Source: an uncultured Clostridia bacterium (GTDB taxonomy: Bacteria; Bacillota_A; Clostridia; TANB77; CAG-508). From it: 51,152 nt of DNA. Below, in pieces: positions 35,762 to 45,927 of the stretch. The position numbers and the translations under genes were made by a program. Positions within the stretch are counted from its first letter, which is position 1, and each line of letters opens with the position of its first letter. The notes beneath the pieces were generated by a model. The model was not told the origin of the DNA, made no database searches, and was given only the letters and a program-made list of their open reading frames with translations. The stretch lies in contig CANQLO010000009.1 of NCBI GenBank assembly GCA_947624715.1, positions 1 through 51,152 on the forward strand. Direction: 5' to 3'.

Positions 35762-35790
35762 ATTATACTTTGTTTTATGGATTTTGTCAA
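35762..35790 (-). promoter_or_regulatory. Promoter of rpmF-rpmE
   Basis: On the minus strand TTGACA (35785-35790), a 17-base spacer and TATAAT (35762-35767), a full consensus match. The -35 box lies only 7 bases from the stop of the large surface protein gene. No terminator is visible for that gene, so read-through into rpmF is possible. Confidence 0.8.
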
Positions 35791-35796
35791 GTATTT

Positions 35797-38700
35797 TTAG
35801 TAAGTTTCATATCTCCATAGTGATTTCCAAGTACCTGTTGGGTCATTTACTGTATTGTCTATGAAAGGCTTATCTTGGTCCTGAACGATTTCAATCTTTG
35901 CTATATATTCTCCTTGACCCGTCTTATCAATATATGGTATCAGACAATCACCAGTTTTTCCATAAAAATGATCATATGTAAATTGTAACATATATGGATA
36001 TCCTCCTTCCCAAGTATGTCCATCATAAATAATTGGTCTTTTTATATAATATCCCCATCCACGTGGTGAAGCAGGTGGACTACTGCCTGGTGATGAGTCA
36101 ACATCCCAGAAATGTCCTTCTTCATATCCTTCTGGATATTCTGGATCAATATATGCAGTTATCATTATATCACCTTTTAAGTTAATTTTTTGTTTCCATT
36201 TTGCATAATATGTCATATCAGTCGTTCCAGTATAGATAAATCCAGCTGTTTTCATATCTCCCGATAAGCTTCCTTCTGCCCATCCAAGCCATGTAGCATC
36301 TTCTTTTAAACATTCATTAGATTTTATTACTGAACTATTACGTCTTGTATATTGGTTTGATTTTAAACTAATAGCTGCATTAAGCGTATTTCCACTACTA
36401 TTGTAATATGCATACGCAGTAGATGAAGTCATTGATCCTCCTGTATGTCCATTACCATCATAGTTTACTGTTACCAATTTTTGATATAATCCATATAATG
36501 TTGTATCTACATCAAATTCTCTATTAACTATATCATTATAATCTGGTGTGGCATTAGCAGTTTGCAGTCTTGACCAACCTCGTTGTTGCCATCCAGTTCT
36601 ATTTTCTTGATATACCGTAAATTGCGGATTTCTCACCACTCCATTGTTATAATACTGTGTACCTGTCTTTACAGTAGGATTTGTATTACTATTGTTATAA
36701 CATGTTAGTGTAATATCTTTTGCAAATACAGCATAAAGATAAACTTCTTCATTTTCCATTGTTTTACTTCTTAATACATTTTCATCTGCTGTCTTTGACT
36801 CCTTCCATCCTACAAATCTATATCCATTTTTATTAGGAGTTCCAAATGATGGATTTAAACAATCGTCTCCTTTTCTTACTTCTTCATCTCGAACATCACC
36901 ATTATCTATAAAATAATGAACCATAAATGTTTGTTTTAATGTTTGTATAATAACATAGTCACTAATATTTCCTGCCTCATCAATTAACCATAAATAATAT
37001 AATGTGTCTTCTGAAAGTCCAGTAATTGTTGTGTTCATATATGTTGATGCTTTAGGCCAAGGTATAAATTGATTTGGTGATGGCTCCTGTGGTGTCGTTG
37101 TTGCTAAATATCCAACTATTCCTACACCATAATCATATCCATATATTTCTACTGATGTATAATATGGAATTGCTGACATTATTTCTGGTTTTACTCCATC
37201 AAATACTAATGCACTAGCAGTTGCTACAATATTATAACCATCTGTCAATCTTGCATAGGCATAATGATTATGATCTACATAATAGACTGTATCAGTTACG
37301 CTCCATACATCTGTATCATCAGCTCTTGATTCTATATACAGACTATCATCTGAAACATCGCTTGCAGCAAATTGTACTACTTGTCTTATATCTCCATCCT
37401 CAGCTACATACCATTCTTGAGATTTTACATATATTTTACCTGTAATATTTCTAGTAGTTCCTATAGTATCATCTGTTCCTACATTTCCTTCTAAGTCTGC
37501 TTCAACATCTACTTTAATATCATATGTTGTATCTGCTTTTAATCCTTCAAAAGTATATTCATCCATAGAATATCCATCAAATTGTTGCCATTCCTGTGTT
37601 GTATTATGTTCCTTAATATAATAGGTATAATGAAGAACTGACCTTAATCCTGTTCCTCTATCAACTGCTGTCGTTTTGGTTGTTATTGAATGAGTAGTTG
37701 TATTTACTACTACTATTTCAACTTCTGGTGGTACATCATCATCCCAGACTGTAGGAATAATTATATCTTCTTCTATAATTACTGGATCATCTGGGTCTTT
37801 TGGATCATCTGGATCATCTGGATTATCTGGATCATCTGGGTCCACTGGTCCTACTGGTCCACCCGGTCCACCCGGTCCACCCGGTCCTCCCGGTCCACCT
37901 GGTCCACCTGGTCCATCCGGATCATCAGGATCTTCTGGATCTTCCGGATTATATGGATCTATTGGATTTCCATCAGGGTCAATCCAACCTTTAAATGTAT
38001 ACCCATTTGGATTTATTTCTGGAAGATACAATTTAGCCTTTCCCCACTGTGCAGTCATAGGTATTATTTCACCATCTTTATCAGTTAAGTTATATATCTC
38101 TTGTTCATCCTGATAATTTTCTCCATTATATGTCCAACCTAGGAATTCTTCTCCAACAATGATTATCTCTTTATTACCTTCAACTTTAGTCTTAACATTA
38201 GTTACTTCAAATCTAGGATTTTTAATTTTTAACTCAACTGGCGTATCTGAATCTTGTACATATAATACACTATAATCATAAATTGAAGATGCATTTTTAT
38301 TTTTATATGAGAAATATATTGTTGTCCATTCATTTGCAGGAACTTCTACTAAATTAGGTTCATCATTTCCGTCTATTCTACCACCATCTTGTCCTGTTTC
38401 TACTACTGAATTTTGCACTTTTAGTCCAAGGGTAACTTTTCTGCTAGAATAAACTTCATAACTTATTGTTGCTGTTTTTCCTCTTCTTAATATAGCATTT
38501 GTTCCTGTATAAAATAATCCACTTTGTCTTGTAGTAGAGCTATTTACTTTCATGTCAAACTCACCAGTGTTTTCATCAAAAGTTATATCAGCCGAATGTA
38601 ACCATGAGCTAAATGCTCCATCATAAAAGTTTGTAGTACATGGTCCTAAATCTAATGTTACCTTATATTCCTTCTTATATTGATTTTTACTTAAATTTGA

Positions 38701-41700
38701 ACTTTCATTAAATTTATGAGTTGAGTTTTCCATTTTTCCACTTGTAGCGCCATTTGATTCATAACTTACTTGATATGCAATACCTGTCCATTTAGCATAT
38801 AGATCTAAATAGTATTCGTCGCCTTCTTTAGTCATATTACTTTCATCTACTCTTGCTATAACATCTGAATCTGCATATACAGGATCACCATCAGTTGTAA
38901 GTGCCCATCCATTAAATTTATTTCCTTCTTTTGTAAATGTATTAGGTTTTAGTTTATTACTTTCAAAAAATTTGTAAGTATCATTTTCCATACTGCCTAT
39001 ACCGCCATTTGGATGGTACCTAACAGTATAATTTTTATCTGTCCATTCTGGGTTAGGAGAATAATATGCTTCAATAACTCCACCTACATATATACTTTTT
39101 CCTGGCTCCATATATTCCTCTGGACTAGTATAAACTAAAATTGCTCCTCTATATTCATTAGGTAAAGTTACTATTAAACTATTACTAGCTCCTATCCATA
39201 CATCAGACTGTTTTCTTACTTTTTCTATGAAGCTGTATCTTGCAGAACTTGTATCATATAAGTAATTTTCTACATCATAATAAACTGTTTTAGTTTGATT
39301 TAAATCAATATCAAAATAAAGAGCAATATCTGTTCTTGCATTTTCTTGCAATTTGTTATTACTATCATTAAGTGGTACATATCTATTTTGTGTATTGTCG
39401 TATATCTGAATTCTACTATCACCTGTATATCTATATCCTGTGCTAGGTGTTCTATTAAGATTTAATTCTGTTATATTTGTTCCTATTAAGCCTGCATAAG
39501 TATATGAATTTCTACTTTCACTATATGTACTTTCTGCTGTATTTAAATCATAGTCATAATCTTGGTAAAAATAATGTACAGTATATGCTACTTCTCCTTG
39601 GTTTAATATTATTTCAGTTTGTAATTCTTGGTTTAAAAATCCATAAGTTTTATATGAATTGCCTTTTTCCCTTGCTAGTGCTGTTATGTACGCTCTTCTT
39701 ATTTCTTTATTTATGTCTGTATTACTGCCATCTGGTTTATTTCCGCTCAATAATTCATCTGTTGAGTATACATTATTATTTTGACCTATTACACATTCAT
39801 AAGCTCCTGTTCCATGTTGTAGATAATAAAAGTATTCTTCATGAGTTGTTCCATCTTGATTTGGTAATATACAACTTTGTCTGTCATAATCTATATCTCT
39901 ATATCCTACTAATTTTGTTTCCGTACCATTTGAATAATTTTTGTTTATTTCACTATTTAAGTCTTTGCATCGTGGATTATGATATTCACCATTATATGCA
40001 TCTGCTGTCGAAGCATTTTGTACATAAATTGAATCTTTTGATATAAAATCTTTTACCTTAGTATTTCCAACAATTGAATAATTGCTATAATATTTATAAT
40101 TTCCTATTGTTAATCCTTGCATAAATGTTGCCACGGTTAAATTATTACATATTGTGTTCCATTCTGATTCTGACAAAACAGGCATAGTATATTCATAAGT
40201 TGCCCCAATATAGCTATTAAAATTAGCCATTGCTGAAATTAAACTTGATTCTATTGAACTTATTATTACATCTATTCTATGTCTATTGAATGATGAAGAT
40301 TCCAACTCTGGATCGTTGTCTTGTGCATTATTTTCCTCATCAAAATTAAATACTTTTGATGTGTCATATGTGCTTTTTACGTGTGACTCTACTCCATTCT
40401 GATATGTATATTTTGTATGGTATGTTTCTGTTTTTATTACATTTCCTGTATGTTCAATGCCATTTTCATCAACTAATCTTCCATTTTCATCATATGGTAA
40501 ATTTGATAATATAACTTTATATTTTTCTCCTGTTTTTGAATCCGTTATTTCTGTTTTTCCTAAATCTATATCTTTTAATATACCATATACCTCTTTACTA
40601 AATTGTACTGAATTATAATAGTAATAATATGCATTTACATCTAAAAAGCTTTCTCCACTAAAAATCTTTCTATTTTCTTCTTCTACATTTCTTGTTCCAT
40701 CACCATTATCTACATACACACCCAAATAACTTTTTAATTCATCATATGTGCTTTGGCTTATGTAGGTTCTTGTGTCATTATCTAGAAAAAATATTGGTAT
40801 TCCATCATATGACATATTGTGGCTATAATTTATATCATTTTCTCTATCTGCCTCTTGTGAGCTACCATTATTAACCATATCGCTATCTAAATAATATTTT
40901 ACGTTATTATAAATTATATATCTATAATATTTTGCTACTCCATTAGCTTGTGATAAGTTGTATGATGTTTTTGTTGGATTATCTCTTCCTCTTTTACTGT
41001 CTATTGTTGTTAAATATTCACCTAATACTTCTGGTCTAATTTCTACATTAACTTCTGCTCCGCTTCCTATGCCTTTTTTTATTGTTACTATTTTATTATT
41101 TAAATCTGCGGGATTGTTTTCATTTTTTGTTGCTACATTTATTTTATTGAAATTTATGTAATATCCTGATCTAGATATATACTTGTTTCCATATGTACCT
41201 GTTACAGTTATATAATTATCTAAAGTGTAATTAATTACTATGTCATAGTTTTGCCCACTTGCTGTTGTTCCTGCATATTCACATGAATAATACACATATG
41301 GTCTTAATCCATATTCCTTTTTATTTACTTGTGCATTTTCATTGTAACTTACTTCTCCTACTGTATTTACTATATTATCATATGTTCCGTATACATAATA
41401 TCCATCATATAATGTATATAATATCGCTGGTATATATCCTTTTAGTTCTTCTTTTCCTAAGCCACTTGATGAAAATCCAGTTGCTAAACTACTAAAAAAA
41501 GAATTTACTGATGCATTTATGTCTCTAACTTTTGAATTAGTTTCTGCTTCATAATCATTATTCAATGTATTTATCTGATATGCTTTTATAGCATCATAAG
41601 TAGAATTTAATAGAATAGAATCATATGTAGCTTGTCTATTTGCAACTTCTATTAAATTTCCTGTATACACTGATAAAACCAATGCTATTGGCAATATAAT

Positions 41701-41736
41701 AATAATAAATACTACAGCATAATTTTGTATTTTCAT
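35797..41736 (-). CDS. Giant surface protein with InlB-type B-repeats and a collagen-like tract
   Basis: Predicted cell-surface protein of 1979 residues with an N-terminal membrane segment (about 7-27, reading VVFIIIILPIALVLSVYTGN) that resembles pilin-like secreted proteins. A long Tyr/Asn/Ser-rich region follows to about residue 890. An InlB/Listeria-Bacteroides-type B-repeat (YTVRYHPNGG ... FNGWALT) begins near 900. A second B-repeat is split by an inserted beta-sandwich of carbohydrate-binding type (about 1020-1180). An Asp/Pro-rich stretch with (GPG)n collagen-like triplets lies near 1270-1310, then fibronectin-like modules, and two more B-repeats (about 1620-1680 and 1755-1850). No LPXTG sorting motif is visible. 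GGAAGG lies seven bases before the ATG. An adhesion or matrix role is inferred from modules. Confidence 0.8.
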   Translation of the reverse strand: MKIQNYAVVFIIIILPIALVLSVYTGNLIEVANRQATYDSILLNSTYDAIKAYQINTLNNDYEAETNSKVRDINASVNSFFSSLATGFSSSGLGKEELKGYIPAILYTLYDGYYVYGTYDNIVNTVGEVSYNENAQVNKKEYGLRPYVYYSCEYAGTTASGQNYDIVINYTLDNYITVTGTYGNKYISRSGYYINFNKINVATKNENNPADLNNKIVTIKKGIGSGAEVNVEIRPEVLGEYLTTIDSKRGRDNPTKTSYNLSQANGVAKYYRYIIYNNVKYYLDSDMVNNGSSQEADRENDINYSHNMSYDGIPIFFLDNDTRTYISQSTYDELKSYLGVYVDNGDGTRNVEEENRKIFSGESFLDVNAYYYYYNSVQFSKEVYGILKDIDLGKTEITDSKTGEKYKVILSNLPYDENGRLVDENGIEHTGNVIKTETYHTKYTYQNGVESHVKSTYDTSKVFNFDEENNAQDNDPELESSSFNRHRIDVIISSIESSLISAMANFNSYIGATYEYTMPVLSESEWNTICNNLTVATFMQGLTIGNYKYYSNYSIVGNTKVKDFISKDSIYVQNASTADAYNGEYHNPRCKDLNSEINKNYSNGTETKLVGYRDIDYDRQSCILPNQDGTTHEEYFYYLQHGTGAYECVIGQNNNVYSTDELLSGNKPDGSNTDINKEIRRAYITALAREKGNSYKTYGFLNQELQTEIILNQGEVAYTVHYFYQDYDYDLNTAESTYSESRNSYTYAGLIGTNITELNLNRTPSTGYRYTGDSRIQIYDNTQNRYVPLNDSNNKLQENARTDIALYFDIDLNQTKTVYYDVENYLYDTSSARYSFIEKVRKQSDVWIGASNSLIVTLPNEYRGAILVYTSPEEYMEPGKSIYVGGVIEAYYSPNPEWTDKNYTVRYHPNGGIGSMENDTYKFFESNKLKPNTFTKEGNKFNGWALTTDGDPVYADSDVIARVDESNMTKEGDEYYLDLYAKWTGIAYQVSYESNGATSGKMENSTHKFNESSNLSKNQYKKEYKVTLDLGPCTTNFYDGAFSSWLHSADITFDENTGEFDMKVNSSTTRQSGLFYTGTNAILRRGKTATISYEVYSSRKVTLGLKVQNSVVETGQDGGRIDGNDEPNLVEVPANEWTTIYFSYKNKNASSIYDYSVLYVQDSDTPVELKIKNPRFEVTNVKTKVEGNKEIIIVGEEFLGWTYNGENYQDEQEIYNLTDKDGEIIPMTAQWGKAKLYLPEINPNGYTFKGWIDPDGNPIDPYNPEDPEDPDDPDGPGGPGGPGGPGGPGGPGGPVGPVDPDDPDNPDDPDDPKDPDDPVIIEEDIIIPTVWDDDVPPEVEIVVVNTTTHSITTKTTAVDRGTGLRSVLHYTYYIKEHNTTQEWQQFDGYSMDEYTFEGLKADTTYDIKVDVEADLEGNVGTDDTIGTTRNITGKIYVKSQEWYVAEDGDIRQVVQFAASDVSDDSLYIESRADDTDVWSVTDTVYYVDHNHYAYARLTDGYNIVATASALVFDGVKPEIMSAIPYYTSVEIYGYDYGVGIVGYLATTTPQEPSPNQFIPWPKASTYMNTTITGLSEDTLYYLWLIDEAGNISDYVIIQTLKQTFMVHYFIDNGDVRDEEVRKGDDCLNPSFGTPNKNGYRFVGWKESKTADENVLRSKTMENEEVYLYAVFAKDITLTCYNNSNTNPTVKTGTQYYNNGVVRNPQFTVYQENRTGWQQRGWSRLQTANATPDYNDIVNREFDVDTTLYGLYQKLVTVNYDGNGHTGGSMTSSTAYAYYNSSGNTLNAAISLKSNQYTRRNSSVIKSNECLKEDATWLGWAEGSLSGDMKTAGFIYTGTTDMTYYAKWKQKINLKGDIMITAYIDPEYPEGYEEGHFWDVDSSPGSSPPASPRGWGYYIKRPIIYDGHTWEGGYPYMLQFTYDHFYGKTGDCLIPYIDKTGQGEYIAKIEIVQDQDKPFIDNTVNDPTGTWKSLWRYETY
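37800..37930 (-). repeat. Coding GC-rich collagen-like/Asp-Pro repeat tract
   Basis: Nine-base units reading GGTCC(A/C)CC(C/T) on the plus strand encode GPG triplets, flanked by DPDD-type units. This is the most GC-rich stretch within a protein gene here and is likely to vary in copy number by slippage. Confidence 0.85.
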
Positions 41737-41769
41737 AAATTTACCTTCCGTTTATAAAATCTCTATAAT

Positions 41770-41798
41770 ATAATATCAAAACAAAATTGTATTTTCAA
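41770..41798 (-). promoter_or_regulatory. Promoter of the giant surface protein gene
   Basis: On the minus strand TTGAAA (41793-41798), a 17-base spacer and TATTAT (41770-41775) lie about 35 bases upstream of the ATG. The -35 box sits in the centre of the palindrome at 41786-41804. Confidence 0.55.
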
Positions 41799-41804
41799 TA
41801 CAAT
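41786..41804. promoter_or_regulatory. Inverted repeat over the -35 box of the surface protein gene
   Basis: ATTGTATT and AATACAAT (41786-41793 and 41797-41804) form a perfect 8-base inverted repeat with a 3-base centre, in the divergent gap between the surface protein gene and ytxC. It is a candidate regulator site; no partner can be named. Confidence 0.4.
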
Positions 41805-41895
41805 AATAATATTTTTTTTATATTTCACAGCTTTAATTTTTAATGAATAATATATCTATAACAAGTAAATACTAAAGCTAATATATGGAGGATTT

Positions 41896-42735
41896 ATGAT
41901 TTCAATTTGCATTAAGGATAACGACAAAAATTTACAAAACTTTTTGATAAATGAAATTAACAAATCTGGAATTGACAATATACTTTATTCTAAACATTCT
42001 TTTAAAATATATGACAATGTAATTATTCATTATAAAGGTAATGAGATTGAAGCTTTTTATGATTTTTTATCAAAAGCATTATCAAAATCAATAGAAATTT
42101 TTTATGAACCTAAAAAAGTTAAAAGATTAATTCAATTTGAGTATTTTTATTTTGATAAAAATGATAAAAAGGTTATTTTTGATGAGTATAAAATATTAAT
42201 AAATAAAATATCTAATTATGAAAAGGATTTAAAATTTAATAAAATTAATATTCCTATGAAAAATTATTTGAAAGAAAATAAATCCATTGTTTTGGAGGGT
42301 TTTCTTAATTTTAGATTAAGAGAATACGTTGAATATTTAAGAGATTTATTGCAGGAATCAGTTGATCAATTTATTATTGATAAAGAGTATATTGAATTTG
42401 TTAATTTACTTAAAGATTATGTGGATTCTAAAATTCCTAATAACAATATTGTAAACTTAGTATACGTAAATAATGAGGCTATTCTTTTATCTCAGAATGG
42501 TAATTTTGTTGAGCTTGATAAGTTTGATTCTGTATACCTTTCTGATATAAGTTTTAGTAATAATGATTATGTTTTAAATACTTTAGTTGGACTTCTTCCA
42601 AGGCAGATTATTTTACATTTATCTACCCCAAAGGATAATTTTATTAAAACTATTGAGCTTATTTTTGGTGATAAAGTCAAAACTTGCAATGGTTGTGAGC
42701 TTTGTTCTGCTTACAAAATTTTGAATTTAAAATAA
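41896..42735 (+). CDS. ytxC: Putative sporulation protein YtxC
   Basis: A 279-residue protein matching the YtxC-like family, found almost only in spore-formers. The diagnostic part is KSIVLEGFLNFRLREYVEYL (about 134-153), followed by QFIIDKEYIEFVNLLKDYVDSK. The C-terminus has a small cysteine cluster (CNGCELC). The molecular role of the family is unknown. GGAGG lies five bases before the ATG. It stands alone between the divergent surface protein gene and the convergent ribosomal operon end. Its presence with gpr supports endospore formation. Confidence 0.78.
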   Translation: MISICIKDNDKNLQNFLINEINKSGIDNILYSKHSFKIYDNVIIHYKGNEIEAFYDFLSKALSKSIEIFYEPKKVKRLIQFEYFYFDKNDKKVIFDEYKILINKISNYEKDLKFNKINIPMKNYLKENKSIVLEGFLNFRLREYVEYLRDLLQESVDQFIIDKEYIEFVNLLKDYVDSKIPNNNIVNLVYVNNEAILLSQNGNFVELDKFDSVYLSDISFSNNDYVLNTLVGLLPRQIILHLSTPKDNFIKTIELIFGDKVKTCNGCELCSAYKILNLK

Positions 42736-42783
42736 CTTACATTATGTACTACTAAAAAATTAATAACATATCTTTATTTATAT

Positions 42784-42823
42784 AAAAAAATTAGGAGAAT
42801 AAAATATATCCCCCAATTTTTTT
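42784..42823. terminator. Bidirectional terminator between ytxC and rplQ
   Basis: AAAAAAATT-AGGAGA (42784 onward) pairs with TCCCCC-AATTTTTTT (to 42823) with wobble pairs. A/T runs on both sides give a terminator on either strand. It ends the alpha operon (minus) and ytxC (plus). Confidence 0.75.
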
Positions 42824-42830
42824 ATTTTTA

Positions 42831-43361
42831 TTAAACTAATCTTAATATAACAGTTTCAGCTGCGTCTCCTCTTCTAGTACCCTTCTTAATTATTTGTGTA
42901 TATCCACCTACTCTTGAAGAATATCTTGTAGCTAATTCATTAAATAATTTATCTGTTAAATCAATATTGTTTCCTTCACTGTCTTTTACTTTATTAAGTT
43001 TTGCCATCATTTTTCTTCTAGCATTTAATCTAGATGGCTTATCTTTTTGTCTTTTTTCTGTTTTTTCTTCTTTAACAACTTTTAAGAATTCTTTTCCATT
43101 TTTGCTCTTTGTTAATTCTGTTTCCTTATTTCCTTTACTGTCTAATTTAGCTTTTACAACTTTTACTTCTACTTCGTCAAAGTTATCTTTTTCTTTGATA
43201 GCTAATGCTATTAGGCTATCTGCTATAGCTTTAACTTCTTTAGCTCTAGTATCAGTTGTTTCAATTTTCTCATGCCAAATTAAATCAGTTGTTAAGTTTT
43301 TAAGCATAGATAAACGAATATCAGTTGTTTTTCCTAACTTTCTATTTGCCACTTTTTTCAC
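42831..43361 (-). CDS. rplQ: 50S ribosomal protein L17
   Basis: L17 binds the large subunit near the peptide exit tunnel. The 176-residue protein starts KKVANRKLGKTTDIRLSMLKNLTTDLI and ends in the conserved GGYTQIIKKGTRRGDAAETVILRLV. It is longer than the usual about 115-130 residues because of a charged Lys/Glu-rich insertion at about 62-108. It is the last gene of the alpha operon, 22 bases after rpoA. Confidence 0.93.
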   Translation of the reverse strand: MKKVANRKLGKTTDIRLSMLKNLTTDLIWHEKIETTDTRAKEVKAIADSLIALAIKEKDNFDEVEVKVVKAKLDSKGNKETELTKSKNGKEFLKVVKEEKTEKRQKDKPSRLNARRKMMAKLNKVKDSEGNNIDLTDKLFNELATRYSSRVGGYTQIIKKGTRRGDAAETVILRLV

Positions 43362-43383
43362 CTTCCTTTTTTGAAATAATAAA

Positions 43384-44331
43384 TTACTCTTCTTCTTGCA
43401 TTAAATCTAATCCTAAATCATGTAATTTTTCAATTACTTCTTCAAGTGATTTCTTTCCAAGATTTTTAACTTTCATCATGTCATTTTCTGTCTTTTTTGT
43501 TAAATCTCCAACAGTTGATATTGCAGATCTCTTTAAGCAATTGAATGATCTTACTGATAATTCAAGTTCTTCAATTGGCTTTTCTAAGATTTTCTCTTTT
43601 TCATCTTCTTCTTTTTCAACCATTATTTGAGTATTCTTTGCAGTTTCTGATAAATCAACAAATAATTTTAAATGTTCACTTAAAACTTTAGCTGCTAAAC
43701 TTAATGCTTCATAAGGTTCTAAACTTCCATCTGTCCACAATTCTATTGTTAATTTATCATAATCAACCATTTGTCCAACTCTAGTATTTTCAACTGAGTA
43801 GTTAACTTTTTTAACAGGAGAATATATTGAATCTATTGATATTACTCCTATTGGTTGATTTGGCATTTTGTTTTCATCAGCAGTATTATATCCTCTTCCC
43901 ATATCTGCAACCATCTCTAAGTGTAAACTTCCACCTTTTGAAACTGTTGCAATATGTAGGTCTGGATTTAGTATTTCTACTGTTCCATCTGTAATGATAT
44001 CTCCAGCCTTAACTTCGCCCTCACCTTTGAAGTCTAATCTAAGTGCTTTTTCTTCATTTTTATCTAATTTTAATCTAACCATTTTTAGATTTAAAATTAA
44101 CTCAGGAACATCTTCTACAACATTTGGTATAGTAGTAAATTCATGTTCTGCACCTTCAATTTTTACACTTTTTATTGCACTTCCTGGTAGTGAAGAAAGT
44201 AGTATTCTTCTTAAAGAATTTCCTATAGTAATTCCGTAACCTCTCTCTAATGGTTCACATACAAATTTACCATAGTTCTTTACTTTATCAATTTCTACAC
44301 ACTTAATATTTGGCTTTTCAAATTCTATCAT
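43384..44331 (-). CDS. rpoA: RNA polymerase subunit alpha
   Basis: The alpha subunit nucleates RNA polymerase assembly and contacts promoters and activators. The 315-residue protein has the N-terminal dimerisation domain ([20 protein letters not shown] at about 28-47) and a C-terminal domain with [19 protein letters not shown] and [11 protein letters not shown] helix-hairpin-helix segments. It follows rpsD by 48 bases in the conserved rpsM-rpsK-rpsD-rpoA-rplQ order. Confidence 0.97.
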   Translation of the reverse strand: MIEFEKPNIKCVEIDKVKNYGKFVCEPLERGYGITIGNSLRRILLSSLPGSAIKSVKIEGAEHEFTTIPNVVEDVPELILNLKMVRLKLDKNEEKALRLDFKGEGEVKAGDIITDGTVEILNPDLHIATVSKGGSLHLEMVADMGRGYNTADENKMPNQPIGVISIDSIYSPVKKVNYSVENTRVGQMVDYDKLTIELWTDGSLEPYEALSLAAKVLSEHLKLFVDLSETAKNTQIMVEKEEDEKEKILEKPIEELELSVRSFNCLKRSAISTVGDLTKKTENDMMKVKNLGKKSLEEVIEKLHDLGLDLMQEEE

Positions 44332-44379
44332 TTTTACCTCCTAATAATTTATAAAAAATTAAAATTAAAACAATTAATA

Positions 44380-45006
44380 TTACTTTGAGTAAAGCTCTAC
44401 TATTAAATGCTCTTCTACTGGTATGTCAACATCTTCTCTTGATGCTAATCTTACAACTTTACCAGATAATTTTTCAGTGTCTTTTTCAAGCCATGTTGGA
44501 ACTGGTCTAGCTTCATTTGATTCAATTGCAGCCTTTACTGTTCCATTGTCTTTCTTTATTTCTCTAACTGAAATTACATCTCCTTCTTTTACTAAGTAAG
44601 ATGGTATGTTTACTTTCTTTCCATTTACATCAAAAGTTCCATGTGTTACTAACATTCTTGCTTGTGTTCTTGAACTTGCAAATCCTAATCTGTAAACAAC
44701 ATTGTCTAGTCTACTTTCTAGTAAAACTAATAAACTTTCACCTGTTTTTCCTTTTGATTTTGATGCCATTCCATAATATTTTCTAAATTGTTTTTCTCCA
44801 ACACCATAGAATGACTTTGTTTTTTGCTTTTCTCTTAATTGTGTGCCATATTCAGAAAGCTTTGCTTTCTTTTGTCCATTTTGACCTGGAGCATAATTTC
44901 TTCTGCTTATGCTACATTTGTCAGAATAACATCTTTCGCCTTTTAAGAATAGTTTTTGTCCTTCTCTACGGCAGATACGGCAAACTTCGTCCTTATATCT
45001 TGACAT
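44380..45006 (-). CDS. rpsD: 30S ribosomal protein S4
   Basis: S4 is a primary 16S rRNA binder that starts 30S assembly and often represses its own operon. The 208-residue protein is of the zinc-binding type, with [23 protein letters not shown] near the N-terminus (four cysteines), and has the S4 RNA-binding domain ([22 protein letters not shown]). It sits in the alpha operon between rpsK and rpoA, unlike Bacillus where rpsD is elsewhere; that placement is typical of Clostridia. Confidence 0.96.
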   Translation of the reverse strand: MSRYKDEVCRICRREGQKLFLKGERCYSDKCSISRRNYAPGQNGQKKAKLSEYGTQLREKQKTKSFYGVGEKQFRKYYGMASKSKGKTGESLLVLLESRLDNVVYRLGFASSRTQARMLVTHGTFDVNGKKVNIPSYLVKEGDVISVREIKKDNGTVKAAIESNEARPVPTWLEKDTEKLSGKVVRLASREDVDIPVEEHLIVELYSK

Positions 45007-45044
45007 TTTATTTCTCCTTTCAATTTATTTAATAAGTCATATAA

Positions 45045-45446
45045 CTAAACTCTTCTTCTTTTTGGTGGTCTACATCCATTGTGTGGAATTGGTGTTACAT
45101 CCTTTATTGATGTAATATCAAGACCTGCTGTTTGTAAAGATCTTATAGCAGACTCACGTCCTGCTCCTGGTCCTTTTACATATACTTCTACAGTTTTTAA
45201 TCCATGTTCCATTGCTGCTTTTGCTGCTGTTTCAGCAACTTCACCAGCTGCAAATGGTGTGCTTTTTCTTGAACCTTTGAAACCAAGTTCACCAGCACTT
45301 GCCCAAGATATTGTATTTCCTTGAACATCTGTTATTGTAACTATAGTATTGTTAAAGCTTGAATGTATATTAGCTTTTCCACTTTCTATATTTTTGCTAA
45401 CTTTTCTTCTTGTTGTTTTCTTACTTGTGCTTTTTGTTGTAGCCAT
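45045..45446 (-). CDS. rpsK: 30S ribosomal protein S11
   Basis: S11 forms part of the 30S platform at the mRNA exit. The 133-residue protein has the usual N-terminal Lys/Thr-rich tail, then [31 protein letters not shown] and the closing [16 protein letters not shown], including the Asn-Gly site that is often converted to isoaspartate. It lies 26 bases after rpsM. Confidence 0.97.
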   Translation of the reverse strand: MATTKSTSKKTTRRKVSKNIESGKANIHSSFNNTIVTITDVQGNTISWASAGELGFKGSRKSTPFAAGEVAETAAKAAMEHGLKTVEVYVKGPGAGRESAIRSLQTAGLDITSIKDVTPIPHNGCRPPKRRRV

Positions 45447-45472
45447 TATATTTCTCCTTCCTTAAAATTTAA

Positions 45473-45844
45473 TTATTTGTCAGCTTTGCTTTTGCTAACT
45501 AATTTTCTAGGTCCTTTTCTTGTACGAGCATTAGTTTTTGTTCTTTGTCCTCTTACTGGAAGACCTTTTCTATGTCTCATACCTCTATAGCATCCCATTT
45601 CAACTAATTGTTTAATGTTTAATGCTACTTCTCTTCTTAAATCACCTTCAACAGTATATCCAGCCATAGCTTTTCTGATTGCTTGTTCTTGATCTGCTGT
45701 TAAATCTTTTACTCTTATATCTGGATTAACTCCAGCATCTTTAAGAATTTTTTGTGATGTTTTTAAGCCTATTCCATAAATGTATGTTAGTCCTATTTCT
45801 ACTCTTTTTTCCTTAGGTAGATCTACTCCTGCTAAACGAGCCAT
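45473..45844 (-). CDS. rpsM: 30S ribosomal protein S13
   Basis: S13 sits at the head of the 30S subunit and contacts the P-site tRNA. The 123-residue protein begins [21 protein letters not shown] and ends in the conserved [26 protein letters not shown]. It starts the compact rpsM-rpsK-rpsD-rpoA-rplQ block and is preceded by a 239-base gap with stem-loops, an unusual distance from rpmJ. Confidence 0.97.
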   Translation of the reverse strand: MARLAGVDLPKEKRVEIGLTYIYGIGLKTSQKILKDAGVNPDIRVKDLTADQEQAIRKAMAGYTVEGDLRREVALNIKQLVEMGCYRGMRHRKGLPVRGQRTKTNARTRKGPRKLVSKSKADK

Positions 45845-45927
45845 TTTTACACCTCTTTCTTTTTGTTTTAATTAAATTTTGTTCTTTTCTAATTTCTAAA
45901 GGTGAAATGCACTATTTAAACTCTAAA

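Noticed and set aside
37800..37930. CRISPR-like array
   Set aside because: The units are contiguous 9-base coding repeats with no spacers. No CRISPR array or cas gene was seen anywhere in the window.
37690..38088. Plus-strand open frames opposite the collagen-like tract
   Set aside because: They are mirror images of the GPG/DPD repeats (Trp-Ile or Pro-Val-His runs) with no start signals.
39477..40046. Plus-strand open frame of 189 codons opposite the giant protein gene
   Set aside because: Leu/His/Tyr-rich shadow of a long coding strand, without a ribosome binding site or family features.
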